Shown here: positions 28,901-37,523 of the stretch, piece by piece
Layout of the letters: each line of letters opens with the position of its first letter
Position numbering within the stretch: position 1 is the first letter of the stretch
Assembly (NCBI GenBank): GCA_024742475.1
Contig: JANSYI010000013.1
Coordinates: forward strand, 62,001-126,000
Source: a bacterium
Lineage (GTDB): Bacteria; Myxococcota_A; Polyangia; Nannocystales; Nannocystaceae
Direction: 5' to 3'
Length of the DNA: 64,000 bases
Made by a program: the position numbers and the translations under genes
Notes under the pieces: model-generated
What the model saw: only the letters and a program-made list of their open reading frames with translations
Databases searched by the model: none
What the model was told of the DNA's origin: nothing

Positions 28901-29479
28901 GAGCACCATCAGGCCCGCGACGGCGACATAGGCCCACAGCATGCGCCGGGTGAAGGTGGCCACGGCGAAGAAGATCGAGCCCAACACGAAGAGCGTGGGA
29001 AAGACGAACACCGCCAGCGGCTGCACGAAGGTTGCGAGGCTGAACGGGCCCAGCCGCTCGGCGTCGAGCCATGGCATCACCGAGCCGATCATCATGCCGA
29101 GCGAGCAGGCCGCCATCACGAACATCGCGGTGAGCAGGCCGCCGACAAAGCGACCGAGCAGGTAGTCGCGGCGGTGAATCGGCTTGGTGTAGAAGAGCTG
29201 GTACGCGCCGTCGTCGAAGTCGCGGACCACGGCTCCGGCCGCAAAGGCGGTGACCAGCAAGATGCCGAACACGCTCATGATCGCCAGCATCTGGGCGACC
29301 ACGTACGGCGCGTTGATCAGCGTCTGACCTCCGCCCCCGCCGATCTGCACCGCGTCGGTGGTCATCGCTGCGAACGACAGGAGGCCAAAGAGCAGCGAGA
29401 AGAGGTACACCGCGGGCTGCCGAAAGCGAACCTTCAGCTCGAACCGCACGAACTCGAGGATTGCGGGCAGGCCCTTCAT
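25919..29479 (-). CDS. ABC permease fused to M1-type metallopeptidase
   Basis: This 1186-residue protein starts at ATG 29479 in an ATGA overlap with its ATPase. Residues 1-300 and about 305-600 form two sets of six or so membrane helices of the ABC-2 kind, with VVRDFDDGAYQLFYTKPIHRRDYLLG typical of these permeases (shown here only as a landmark: DFDDGAYQLFYTKP). From about 640 on lies a large soluble region with a beta-rich N-domain and an M1/gluzincin-like catalytic site HEVAHQWW at 935-942, followed by SETLSQYSA with the probable third zinc ligand Glu. The peptidase part would face the periplasm. Such fused permease/aminopeptidase proteins are known in bacteria, but substrates are undefined. 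With the ATPase it forms a complete exporter. Confidence 0.88.
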   Translation of the reverse strand: MKGLPAILEFVRFELKVRFRQPAVYLFSLLFGLLSFAAMTTDAVQIGGGGGQTLINAPYVVAQMLAIMSVFGILLVTAFAAGAVVRDFDDGAYQLFYTKPIHRRDYLLGRFVGGLLTAMFVMAACSLGMMIGSVMPWLDAERLGPFSLATFVQPLAVFVFPTLFVLGSIFFAVATFTRRMLWAYVAVAGLMVLFAVSEAFVGDLDNDTIAALIDPFGMSAFSIETRYWTPNERNTALVPFSGTVLLNRAIWSALGAAILAFTVVRYRMVAPSVGSKRGKAVENASNTEATIPKVALDYGALSQLRQWAFATRVEVRSVLTSTAFIVLCVFALINVLGGAHGTTNEMYGTPVLPVTNLMLRVIDGAMGLYLLIVITFYSGEVVWRERKNGMARVVDAMPTSNWVFSLSKLSALLAAVAVVCLVSVITAMLVQLLGGFTDLEIGLYARGVFGVQWSQWAVLVALAIFFQVITNHRFAGYGLMALHFIAQIALPLLDFEHRLYRFGSMGDGPYSDMNGFGHWIDPMLWFRGYWGFAALGLVLLANLMWVRGSDPRFKLRLREARYRMTPMYLALFAFAGAGFIASGAYVYYNTNVLNTYKPSKWSEDHVTEYEKKYKQYEDLPQPRVVATTLDAAIYPKERRVDLAGTITLENRTEGAIETLHVLLDSDTQWLSLSLDEFHELEHDDREIGYRIYRLSSPLRPGASMEVEFESRYEEPGFKNSGSNTDIVENGTFFHNDRYLPHFGYNPDFELGDPDERRKRGLPEKPRMLPVDDQEGLANTYISREADWIDFEATVSTSADQIALAPGYLTKEWTEGDRRFFHYEMDAPILNLYGFLSARYTVARDQWNDVAIEVYHHAPHDYNVPKMIEAVKKSLDYYTANFSPYQHRQVRIVEFPRYASYAQSLPNTIPYSESIGFIADLRDEEDIDYVFYVTAHEVAHQWWAHQVIGGNVQGSTVMSETLSQYSALMVMEKEYGRAKMKTFLRHELDRYLQGRATERKRELPLMLVENQPYIHYNKGSLVMYALREYIGEEALNRALSKYIEAVGFQRPPFTNSIEFVEFIRAETPPKYAYLIEDLFETITLYDNRMLSAKATESGGKWDVELEVMSKKFRASESGEETEVELDDWIELGLLDDEGEFLYREKHRLSDEKTTLTVTVDAKPAKAGIDPIVMLVDRNPDDNVKSVE

Positions 29480-30369
29480 GCCGCCTCTGCGCGCGCGTCG
29501 TGCAGCGTGGTGAAGTAGACGTCCTCGAGATCGGGGGAGACGGGCTCGAAGCCATCGCCGGGGTCGGCCTCACAGAACGCGTGAATCACCGTACGGCCGC
29601 CGACCAGGCGGGTGGAGATCACCGTGTGCGCGGCCTTGTGTTCATCGAGCTGAGCCTTGTCGATGACCTTGCGCCACGTCTTGCCTCGGAGCGCATCGAT
29701 CGCGCCCATGGGCGCACCCGTCTGCAGCACCTGACCGCTGGCGATGATCGCCATGTTGGTGCAGAGGTCGGCGACGTCCTCGACGATGTGCGTCGAGAGC
29801 AACACCACGACCTGCTCGCCGATCTCCGAGAGCAGGTTCAAGAAGCGCCCGCGCTCTTCGGGATCGAGCCCGGCCGTGGGCTCGTCGACGATGATCAGCT
29901 GTGGGTTGCCGAGCAGCGCCTGCGCGATGCCGAATCGCTGCCGCATGCCGCCCGAGTAGCCGCCGAGCTTCTTCTTGCGGTGCTGCCAAAGGTTCACGCG
30001 GTTGAGCAACGCCTCGACGACCGATTTGCGGTCCTTGGGCGCGGTGATGCCCTTGAGCATCGCGAAGTGCGTGAGCAACGTGACGGCATCCACCCCCGGG
30101 TACACGCCGAAGTCCTGCGGGAGGTAGCCCAGCACCCGGCGTACCGCGTCCTTGTTGGTGAGCACGTCGATGTCGCCAAGCCGGATCGAGCCGCGGTCGG
30201 GCTCTTGTAGGGTGGCAATCGTCCGCATCAGCGACGACTTGCCGGCCCCGTTGGGCCCCAGCAGCCCGAACATGCCCGGCTCGATGTCGAGCTCGATGCC
30301 CTGCAGCGCCTTCACCCCGCCGGGATAGGTCTTGTGCAGGTCGCGAATTGTCAGCTTGGCGCCAGGCAT
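29476..30369 (-). CDS. ABC transporter ATP-binding protein
   Basis: This 297-residue protein most likely starts at ATG 30369 (MPGAKLTIRDLHKTYPGG), since homologous ATPases begin there; an in-frame start further up is possible. Motifs: Walker A GPNGAGKSS, Q-loop LPQDFGVY, signature YSGGMRQR, Walker B LIIVDEPTAGLDPEE and the switch His in LSTHIVED. It powers the permease/peptidase fusion with which it overlaps by four bases. The C-terminal 80 residues resemble the extra domain of ABC-2 type ATPases. Confidence 0.92.
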   Translation of the reverse strand: MPGAKLTIRDLHKTYPGGVKALQGIELDIEPGMFGLLGPNGAGKSSLMRTIATLQEPDRGSIRLGDIDVLTNKDAVRRVLGYLPQDFGVYPGVDAVTLLTHFAMLKGITAPKDRKSVVEALLNRVNLWQHRKKKLGGYSGGMRQRFGIAQALLGNPQLIIVDEPTAGLDPEERGRFLNLLSEIGEQVVVLLSTHIVEDVADLCTNMAIIASGQVLQTGAPMGAIDALRGKTWRKVIDKAQLDEHKAAHTVISTRLVGGRTVIHAFCEADPGDGFEPVSPDLEDVYFTTLHDARAEAA

Positions 30370-30439
30370 GTGCGCGGGTGAGACCCAGGCATCGACGGGG
30401 AGGTTTCTGCGGGAGTCACGCTTTCGCCCCCGCTCCGGC

Positions 30440-31234
30440 TCAATAGCCGGTGGGCCGAAGGAGACGGCGCCCCAGGGCCGAGAAGGCGGGGTCGTCATGC
30501 GTGTCGCCCCACACGGCGGTCTGCAGGCCGTGCAGCAGCATCAGGTCGCGCAGTCCGGCGGCATCGACCGCGCCGTAGGCCTCGTAGAACGGCTCACGCA
30601 ACGAGGGCTGGCGGGCGAACAGGTCCCCCTCGAGCTTCACCAGGTCCCACGCGGCCACGTCGGCCCGCGCCTGGCCGAAGTCGATCACGACGAGCCCGCG
30701 CTCGGGCGCCCACAGCCAGTTGGACGGCGTAAAGTCTCGGTGGCAGAGGGCTCGGGAGCTGCCCTCGAACGTCTCGAACGTGGCCGCGGCGACCGCTTCG
30801 ACCTGCAGGTCGGTCGCACGCGCGAGCCAGGCATCCCGCCGCCGAAGCAGCGCTTCGCGCAGGGGTAGCTCATCGGGCTGCACGCGGCCCCGGTCGTGGA
30901 GCTGCCGAAGCCAACCACCCGCCGCACGAACCGCATCGGGCGACTCGCTCGCGGCCCCCGCTTGCCACGACAGCACGAGCACGGTCGGCTCGGGCACCGC
31001 GAGCACGACGGGGACGCCCCCGACCGCCGCAGCAGCCTCCAGCCCGCGTCGCTCACGATCGATGGCCGCTCGCGACGCCTGCTTGACCACGAACCGCTCG
31101 CCGTTCGCCACGCGCACCACCGACACGGTGCCCTGAGACGAAGCGCGCGGCTCGACGTGCGACAGCACGTGCGACCGAGCGTCGAACCACGCTCGAGCAG
31201 AACGGGGTAGCACACCCAACGATAGCGCCCCCAC
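30440..31234 (-). CDS. APH-fold small-molecule or protein kinase
   Basis: This protein of about 264 residues probably starts at GTG 31234 (another GTG lies six codons on). The APH phosphotransferase motifs are present: a catalytic loop CHRDFTPSNWLW and the metal-binding VVIDFGQA, plus an N-lobe Lys in RFVVKQA. Aminoglycoside, choline and homoserine kinases share this fold; the sequence does not say which. It is 70 bases upstream of the ABC ATPase and could be co-transcribed, but functions need not be linked. Confidence 0.78.
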   Translation of the reverse strand: MGALSLGVLPRSARAWFDARSHVLSHVEPRASSQGTVSVVRVANGERFVVKQASRAAIDRERRGLEAAAAVGGVPVVLAVPEPTVLVLSWQAGAASESPDAVRAAGGWLRQLHDRGRVQPDELPLREALLRRRDAWLARATDLQVEAVAAATFETFEGSSRALCHRDFTPSNWLWAPERGLVVIDFGQARADVAAWDLVKLEGDLFARQPSLREPFYEAYGAVDAAGLRDLMLLHGLQTAVWGDTHDDPAFSALGRRLLRPTGY

Positions 31235-31287
31235 GCGGTCGCGAAGAAACTTCGGATCACTTCGGCCCGACCGAAGACTTCTTCGGC

Positions 31288-31836
31288 GTGAAACGACGAC
31301 TCTGCCATCTCCTCGGCCTGTCGACCCTCGCGCTTGGGCCCTTCCTGCCCGAGCGCGCCGAAGCGGCCCCGGCCACATACTCGATCTACTGCCGTGGAGG
31401 GCAAGGGGCGACCGATCTCAACGTGGGGAACGTTGGGGTCGTCTTTCAAAAGCTGTTCCTCCACGCCGGCACGGCCTACGACGCCGATACGCTTGCGCCT
31501 GGGACCTGTGCGTGGCCCGACCGCCCGATGACGCCGCAGGAGCCGCACCGTCTCTACTACGTACACGAGCTGGGCGGACGCGACTTCGTCTCCGTGCGCG
31601 GCGACATGCAGCTGGGTCTTTGGCGAGCCGGACAGGGCATGATCGCCGAGCAAGATACGCCCGCAAACCTCGACGCAGTCAACAAGCTCCAGAGCGAGAA
31701 CTTCATCGTCGAGCTTCGGGTCAGGTCCGACGCGATCACCCGGAAACTTCGCCGGGGCGAGCCACGGCAGGTGAAGATCCTTCGGATCAAAGAGGTCGGT
31801 GTCGTTCGTCAAATCGGCGCGAGCAACCGTGGCTAG
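31288..31836 (+). CDS. Exported protein of unknown function
   Basis: A 182-residue protein starting at GTG 31288, with a leader peptide (LGLSTLALGPFLPERAEAA). The mature part has two Cys and a mixed alpha/beta look (TYSIYCRGGQGATDL; RLYYVHELGGRDFVSVRGDM). No domain is recognised. Divergent from the APH-fold gene with 53 bases between the starts, and followed closely by the sigma factor gene, possibly in one transcript. Confidence 0.65.
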   Translation: MKRRLCHLLGLSTLALGPFLPERAEAAPATYSIYCRGGQGATDLNVGNVGVVFQKLFLHAGTAYDADTLAPGTCAWPDRPMTPQEPHRLYYVHELGGRDFVSVRGDMQLGLWRAGQGMIAEQDTPANLDAVNKLQSENFIVELRVRSDAITRKLRRGEPRQVKILRIKEVGVVRQIGASNRG

Positions 31837-31870
31837 TCCAGGAGCGCTGTGGACCTGGTATCGTCGGTTC

Positions 31871-32494
31871 GTGAGTGCCGACGACGCTCGGGTGTCGGAT
31901 GTCGACCTGCTTCACGGATGGAAAGCTGGAGACCAGGCCGCGGGCAACGCCCTGTTTCGACGTCACGTACGCATGCTGTTCCGGTTCTTTCGCACCAAGG
32001 TGGACGGACCCGTGGACGACCTCGTGCAGGACACGCTGCTGGGCTGCCTCAAGGGATCGTTTCGCGGCGAGACCGACTTCCAGACCTACCTGCTTTGCAT
32101 CGCGCGAAACCGGCTGTACTCGTACTACAAGCGGCGACAGCGGGGGTTCGATCCCCTGACGTCCTCGGTCGCGCTGTCGGGTCTCTCGCCGTCGGCGGCC
32201 GTTGCCGCGAACGAAGACCGCGCTCGTCTGCTCGCTGCGCTGCGGCGGATCCCGCTCGAGGCCCAGACGCTGCTCGAGCTGTACTACTGGAACGGCCTCA
32301 AGGGCCCCGCGCTGGCCCAGATCCTCGACATCTCACCGCACACGGTTCGCAGTCGCATGTCACGGGCGCGTTCCAAGCTTCGAGATGAGCTCGCCGCGCT
32401 GCAGGGCACCCCCGTCACCGATCTCGCGACGCTCGAGCGTGAAGCCGACTTCGACGCGTGGGCTCGCGGCTTGGCGCCTACCCAGACGCAATAG
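31871..32494 (+). CDS. ECF-type RNA polymerase sigma factor
   Basis: This 207-residue protein is given from GTG 31871, the first start after the stop of the preceding gene; an in-frame GTG at 31799 would overlap it by 38 bases. Region 2 spans FRRHVRMLFRFFRTKVDG...DLVQDTLLGCLKG and AIARNRLYSYYKRR-type helix (seen as CIARNRLYSYYKRR). Region 4 has LEAQTLLELYYWNGLKGPALAQ followed by ISPHTVRSRMSRARSKL, the DNA-contact helix. There is no adjacent anti-sigma; instead the 3' end overlaps the convergent kinase-TPR gene by 17 bases. Confidence 0.88.
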   Translation: MSADDARVSDVDLLHGWKAGDQAAGNALFRRHVRMLFRFFRTKVDGPVDDLVQDTLLGCLKGSFRGETDFQTYLLCIARNRLYSYYKRRQRGFDPLTSSVALSGLSPSAAVAANEDRARLLAALRRIPLEAQTLLELYYWNGLKGPALAQILDISPHTVRSRMSRARSKLRDELAALQGTPVTDLATLEREADFDAWARGLAPTQTQ

Positions 32495-35171
32495 CCTCCA
32501 GCAGCGCGGCGGCGTCCTCTCGGGTGCGTTGCGAGAGCGGACCTGGGTGGTCGTGCTCGTCGCGTACCGACCTCGCAAGCGCGCGGGCTTCCTCCACGTG
32601 CCCCAGGTCGAGATGGATTCGGGCCAGGAACAGCTCGTTGACGCGCGTCCACGGCCCGTCCTCGTTCAGGGCGCGCGTCATCTCCACGCCCCGAGCCGCG
32701 GACGAGAGCGCAGCTTCGAGATCACCGCGGGCCTTCGCGATCTTGGCCTCGCAGATGAACAGCCCGAAGTTCTCGAGGTCCTCGGGGTCGTAGTGGGTGT
32801 CCGAGAGCGCCCGGGACGCGTCGATCTGTGCCTTCGCATCGTCCAAGCGACCGAGATCGATGAGCGACTCGATCCGGCGCTCTTGCGGGCTCAGCAGCCG
32901 TGGGGAGTCCACGCCGAGCTTTCGTTCGAGGATCGACAGCGCGCGGTCGACCTTCTGTAGCGCCGCCTGCGGCTCACCGGCGCGACGCAGGCAGTCTGCC
33001 TGAGCGTTGAGCGTGGTGACGAGTGAGACCGCGTCTTCCCCCTGCGCGCGCGTCTTCATGGCGAGCACGCGCTCGAGCATGGGCAACGCCTCTTCGCACG
33101 TCAGCCACTCTGGCGCCCTCGATGCGAGGTTCTGAAGCAGCGCCGCGACCGAGGAGTGCTCCGGACCATACGTCCTCTCGGCCAGCGCCAGGGTCTCGCG
33201 GAACAACGCGTTCGCCTCTCGTTGCTTGTCGACGCTTTCTTGCATGGCCAGCGCGGCGCCCAGATTGAGGGCCGAGTGGATCGACATCGGCCCCGGATCG
33301 AGGAGCTCTTGCGCTTGGCGGTGACGCGACTCGGCCAGAGGGTAGTCGCGCGCCGCGTAGGCGTTGAGCCCCAGGTTCTCCAGCGCGGCCGCGCGCTGCG
33401 TCGCGTCGCGACCAGCCCACGCGAGCGCCAAGCTGCCGACGAGCTCGGCGGCGTCGGTGTTTCTGAGGAGGTAGCCGTCGATGTACACGAGCCCCGTGGC
33501 GATGCTCGAGGCGGTGCGGTCGTCGTCGGCCTTTACAGCCATCGCCAGCGCCGCCTTTGCCATCTCGACGGCATCCTTCGGCTCTCCAACGCGCGCCTCG
33601 AACGTGGCGAGCATCGACATGCACGACGCGAGCAGCTCGTCGTCACCGTATGCTCTCGCCTCCTCGACGAGCGCCTTGGCCCGCGCGTCCCCTTCCTTCC
33701 ACCGCGACATTCGAAAATCGGTGCGCGCCTGGATCAGGCCCTCTTGCAGGGCAATGAAGGCCGCTCGCCGGGACGGGTCGGCGGGCGGAACGAGGGAGGC
33801 GCTCAACGGCGCCTCCACGCAGAACTCCGGCGGGTCGAGCCGCGACACTGCATCGAGCGCGCGGGAGCTCGGCTGGTCCGCGAGCGCGTCGAACAAGCTG
33901 TCGGCTTCGAGCTGCATCCGATCGAGACACGCGACCCGGCCATCGAGGAGCTCGGAGGACTGTGTCCCCTGGACATGCGTGGCTCTGCAAACGGCCGTTC
34001 GGGCCTCGACCCAGCGCTCCCCGTAGGCATCGAGCGCGCCCGCCGTGTTCTCCCGAAGGGTCGCGCTCTCGGAGAGGGCCGACACCGCCGCCGCCCCGCG
34101 CTCGGAGGTCTGCGCCCAGGCCTCCGCTGCTCCGACGCACAGCGGCGTCGCATCGGCCGCGCTCATCGACCCTGCGACCGCCGCCGTTGCGAGCCCCGCC
34201 GCGACGGCGCCCGTGGACAGCCAACGGCGCCGACGGTGAAGGCCACGATCGATCGCCTCGATGAGCGCGTGCATGGACGCGTGACGATGGGAAGGCTCCG
34301 GCTCGAGCCCTCGGCGGACGGCCGCGAGCACCCCCGAGGGAGCGTCGCTCCGAGACGGCGTGATTCGTCGGTCCACGATCGCCTCGTGCAGGGCCCCGAC
34401 CGTGGCGCCTTCGAAGGGCCGATGGCCCACGAGCGCCTCGAACAACGCCACGCAGAACGAGAACTGGTCCGCGGCCGGGCCAACCTCCTCTCCCGCGAGT
34501 TGCTCGGGCGCCATGTACGACGGCGTGCCGAGCAGGGCCCCGTCCCGGGTCAGCTCCGAAGGCTGTGCCTGCTCGCCAGCATTGGGCACCTCCGGCAACG
34601 ACAGCACGCGCGCGACACCAAAATCGGAGACGCGCGCCCGCGCATGCTCTCCTTCGCCCGACACGAGCACGTTGGATGGCTTGAAGTCTCGGTGAACGAT
34701 TCCCGCCTCGTGTGCGGCAGCCAACCCGCGTGCAGCTTGCACATGGAGCTCGACGCACCGGCGCACGCCGACGTCCTGCGCCCGAAACCCCTCGAGGCTG
34801 CCCCCCTCGACGAACTCCATCGCGATGAAGGTGCGGCCCTCGGACTCCCCCACCTCGTGCACGGCAACGATGTGCGGATCGGAGAGACGCGCGGCGGCCT
34901 TGGCTTCTCGGCGGATCCGTTCTTCGCGCCGACTCCCGCTGAGCTCGGGCCTGACCACCTTCAGCGCGACGCGCCGATCCAGCTGAGGATCCCAGGCCGA
35001 ATAGACGACACCCATCCCCCCGCGCCCGAGCTCCCCGAGAATGACGAACCTGCCGATGTTGACCGACGAGGTCGTCCCGAACAGCGCGGCCTCGACCGCA
35101 GAGGCCGATAGGGCGAACTCTACGAAGTCGTCGACGGGCTGCTGCCCCAGGAGGTCGTCGGAGGAAGTCAC
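32478..35171 (-). CDS. Ser/Thr protein kinase with TPR C-terminus
   Basis: This 897-residue protein starts at GTG 35171. The kinase domain (about 41-300) has GRGGMGVV (49-56), Lys 71 in VALK, HRD (160-162) and DFG (183-185), and MAPEQ. One hydrophobic segment (about 317-340) may cross the membrane. The remaining 550 residues are helical repeats of TPR type (ALENLGLNAYAARDYPLAES; LLQNLASRAPEWLTCEEALP), presumably a protein-binding or sensing platform. Kinase-TPR proteins are a hallmark of myxobacteria, often paired with an ECF sigma factor, which here is convergent and overlapping. Confidence 0.88.
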   Translation of the reverse strand: MTSSDDLLGQQPVDDFVEFALSASAVEAALFGTTSSVNIGRFVILGELGRGGMGVVYSAWDPQLDRRVALKVVRPELSGSRREERIRREAKAAARLSDPHIVAVHEVGESEGRTFIAMEFVEGGSLEGFRAQDVGVRRCVELHVQAARGLAAAHEAGIVHRDFKPSNVLVSGEGEHARARVSDFGVARVLSLPEVPNAGEQAQPSELTRDGALLGTPSYMAPEQLAGEEVGPAADQFSFCVALFEALVGHRPFEGATVGALHEAIVDRRITPSRSDAPSGVLAAVRRGLEPEPSHRHASMHALIEAIDRGLHRRRRWLSTGAVAAGLATAAVAGSMSAADATPLCVGAAEAWAQTSERGAAAVSALSESATLRENTAGALDAYGERWVEARTAVCRATHVQGTQSSELLDGRVACLDRMQLEADSLFDALADQPSSRALDAVSRLDPPEFCVEAPLSASLVPPADPSRRAAFIALQEGLIQARTDFRMSRWKEGDARAKALVEEARAYGDDELLASCMSMLATFEARVGEPKDAVEMAKAALAMAVKADDDRTASSIATGLVYIDGYLLRNTDAAELVGSLALAWAGRDATQRAAALENLGLNAYAARDYPLAESRHRQAQELLDPGPMSIHSALNLGAALAMQESVDKQREANALFRETLALAERTYGPEHSSVAALLQNLASRAPEWLTCEEALPMLERVLAMKTRAQGEDAVSLVTTLNAQADCLRRAGEPQAALQKVDRALSILERKLGVDSPRLLSPQERRIESLIDLGRLDDAKAQIDASRALSDTHYDPEDLENFGLFICEAKIAKARGDLEAALSSAARGVEMTRALNEDGPWTRVNELFLARIHLDLGHVEEARALARSVRDEHDHPGPLSQRTREDAAALLEAIASG

Positions 35172-35195
35172 GCGAAGGCGCCTACGAGCATAGCG

Positions 35196-37463
35196 CTAGA
35201 GATCCATGTAGAGAATCCCGGCCGTCGCGATCGAGGACTCGGAATCTGGCGTCAGGTCAAACCCGAAGTTGAACTGCTTGAGGCCGACGAACGGGCGATA
35301 GTAGTCGGCTTCCGGCGTGCGCGGCCACAACACGAGACGCTGCGCGTCGAGGTCGAGCACGCTGAGGTTGCCACCGACCCCGAGCCCCGAGGGCCCCTCG
35401 TCGCCGAGGTCTGCCCCCGCTCCGCGCAGCCACACGGTGTTGTTGGCGACCGCGATCGACGGGCCCACCGGGAACGGGTTGGGCAGAGAGCCCGAGAGCG
35501 AGCGGTTCCAGAACAGGTAGTACATCTTCAAGAATGCGCCGCGAACGTCGATGCCGGGGTCGAATCCAGGCGTGGCGTAGTCCTGAATGCCGTCGTCGGG
35601 CAGCCCTTCGAAGCCGTCGCGGTCCGCTCCCCAGCTTGCGTCGATGCTCGGGAGGTTGCCCGGGGCGCTGTCGCCTAGATCGATCGGCATCAGGGCGTGG
35701 CGGTCGATGGTGACGCGTCCACCCCCGAGGTCGCCCATTGGCTCGTTGGCGACCGGGTAGTGCACGAACCGCGACTTGTTGGCGGGCACGGCCCACAGCG
35801 TGTTGCCATCGGGTGAGAGGTCGAAGTCGTAGAACCCACCGCCGTAGAGCGCACCGACGAGCCCCTGCACGCCCGGCTGAGCGTCGTCGAAGTCGACCAC
35901 CTCGCCGGCCGCGAGGTCGATCATCTCGACGCTGTGGCAGTTGCCGACCACGAGATAGTCGGTCTGTGTCTTCTTGAAGGTTTCGACCGACAGACCGAAG
36001 TAGTTCACGCCCTGCTCGACGTCGGCGCAGCTGACGGTCTGGGCGTCGAGTTCGGTCACCGTGACGTCGCCGCGCAGGGTTCCCGCGCGATAGAGCGACC
36101 GCTCCCCACCGCTCGAGCGCAGGCTTGGCCGCCCACTCGCGTCGAAGTCTGCAATGTACAGACACGTGGCCCCCTCGCATTCGGGCAAGTCGTCCGTCGT
36201 GGTGCCGATATAGACCTCGCCTTGCCAGGCTGCGACGTTCATGAGCGGTTGGTCGAAGAGCTGGTCGTCGGCCAGCGTCATGATCGTCGCGTCGACGTCG
36301 CCGGCGTCGAGTTCGCTGACGTTGGCGTACCAAAACCCTCGGTTGTTGCCCTGGTTGGTCGAGTCGGCCGCGACCGCGAACAGGTAGTCGTTGCCCTCGT
36401 GCGCGTGCCAGACCGCGCGGCACGGGCCCGCCTGGCTCGTTCCTCGAGGAAACGTGACCAGGCCGCCCACCTGCTCGCGGGTCTGCACGTCGAACTGCGC
36501 CGCAAAGCCGGCCTCGTCGATGCCCATGCCCGAGGAGGTGAACAGCGCGTAGACGGTGCTGCCCGGCCCTTCGATCACGTTGCACATCGACCCCATGATC
36601 TCCTGGCCGTCGGCGTCGACCAGCGGCACGTCGACGCCGACGCCCTGCGGCTCGACGGTGTAGGTCGACAGGTCGATGATGCGCATGGCGTTGTCCGTCT
36701 TGTTGCCCACCACCACGATGCCGTCGTCGGCCGCCGGCGGGCTGGAGATCGCCCGCTCGTGGTAGTGGGCCAACACGAGGTCGCCCAAGTCGAGCGTCTG
36801 GTCGTCCACGAGCGTCACCTCCATCGTCACCGGTGGCGGGTTCTGCCCCGACGTCGGGGTGGCTTCGGCGAGCATCAGATCCGTCTCGGAGACGACCCCT
36901 CCCCAGGCCGTCTCGTTCGTGTCGAAGTCGTCCTGCCAGCCGTATCCGCGCCGCTGCGAATCGAGGCTGTCGTAGACGACCGTGAGGGCGTAGCTGCCGG
37001 CAGGGAGGTCCGACACGGCGATCTGCGGACCAAAGCTCTTTTGAATCGGCGCCGGCCCGCCGACGTCCGCGGGCCACTGCGACTCGTCGTCCTTGTCGAC
37101 CAAGCGAATGATCGGGTCCTCGCACGCCGTGTCCCCCACATCGCACAGCAGGATGAGCAGGTCGCCGCGGTCCGTGCTCGTGTCTTCGGGGATGAGCGGC
37201 CGTGCAGCGGCGTCGAACTGCTCCTTGGCGCCCGAGCCCAGCAGCGGACGGAAGGTCAGCCCTGCGTTGCCGGTCGTGGGTGGCTCACCGCTCGATCCAT
37301 CGTCACCGCTCGAGTCCTCGCCACCTCCCGTCGACGACGGGTCGGGTGAGCCGGTCGATCCCGCATCCCCGCCATCACCCGATCCTCCAGGGTCACATGC
37401 GAGCAGGAGCAGGGCGATGGGGGTCGCAAGAGACAACGAAGGCTGAAGCGCACGGAAGGACAT
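35196..37463 (-). CDS. Large lipoprotein, probable beta-propeller
   Basis: This 755-residue protein is taken from ATG 37463; GTG 37484 is also possible. The leader ends LLLLACD, followed by a Gly/Ser/Asp-rich linker (about 25-65). The rest is a long series of beta repeats with features of propellers (GIVVVGNKTDNAMRIIDLST, YDFDLSPDGNTLWAVPANKS). No catalytic motif is visible. It lies 24 bases upstream of the kinase-TPR gene on the same strand, so the two may be co-transcribed, though the pairing is not obviously functional. Confidence 0.72.
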   Translation of the reverse strand: MSFRALQPSLSLATPIALLLLACDPGGSGDGGDAGSTGSPDPSSTGGGEDSSGDDGSSGEPPTTGNAGLTFRPLLGSGAKEQFDAAARPLIPEDTSTDRGDLLILLCDVGDTACEDPIIRLVDKDDESQWPADVGGPAPIQKSFGPQIAVSDLPAGSYALTVVYDSLDSQRRGYGWQDDFDTNETAWGGVVSETDLMLAEATPTSGQNPPPVTMEVTLVDDQTLDLGDLVLAHYHERAISSPPAADDGIVVVGNKTDNAMRIIDLSTYTVEPQGVGVDVPLVDADGQEIMGSMCNVIEGPGSTVYALFTSSGMGIDEAGFAAQFDVQTREQVGGLVTFPRGTSQAGPCRAVWHAHEGNDYLFAVAADSTNQGNNRGFWYANVSELDAGDVDATIMTLADDQLFDQPLMNVAAWQGEVYIGTTTDDLPECEGATCLYIADFDASGRPSLRSSGGERSLYRAGTLRGDVTVTELDAQTVSCADVEQGVNYFGLSVETFKKTQTDYLVVGNCHSVEMIDLAAGEVVDFDDAQPGVQGLVGALYGGGFYDFDLSPDGNTLWAVPANKSRFVHYPVANEPMGDLGGGRVTIDRHALMPIDLGDSAPGNLPSIDASWGADRDGFEGLPDDGIQDYATPGFDPGIDVRGAFLKMYYLFWNRSLSGSLPNPFPVGPSIAVANNTVWLRGAGADLGDEGPSGLGVGGNLSVLDLDAQRLVLWPRTPEADYYRPFVGLKQFNFGFDLTPDSESSIATAGILYMDL

Positions 37464-37523
37464 CGATGGAGATGTCTCCGCCACGCGGAAAGTGATCCCG
37501 GAAAAGTTCCGGGCCCGCTCGCG

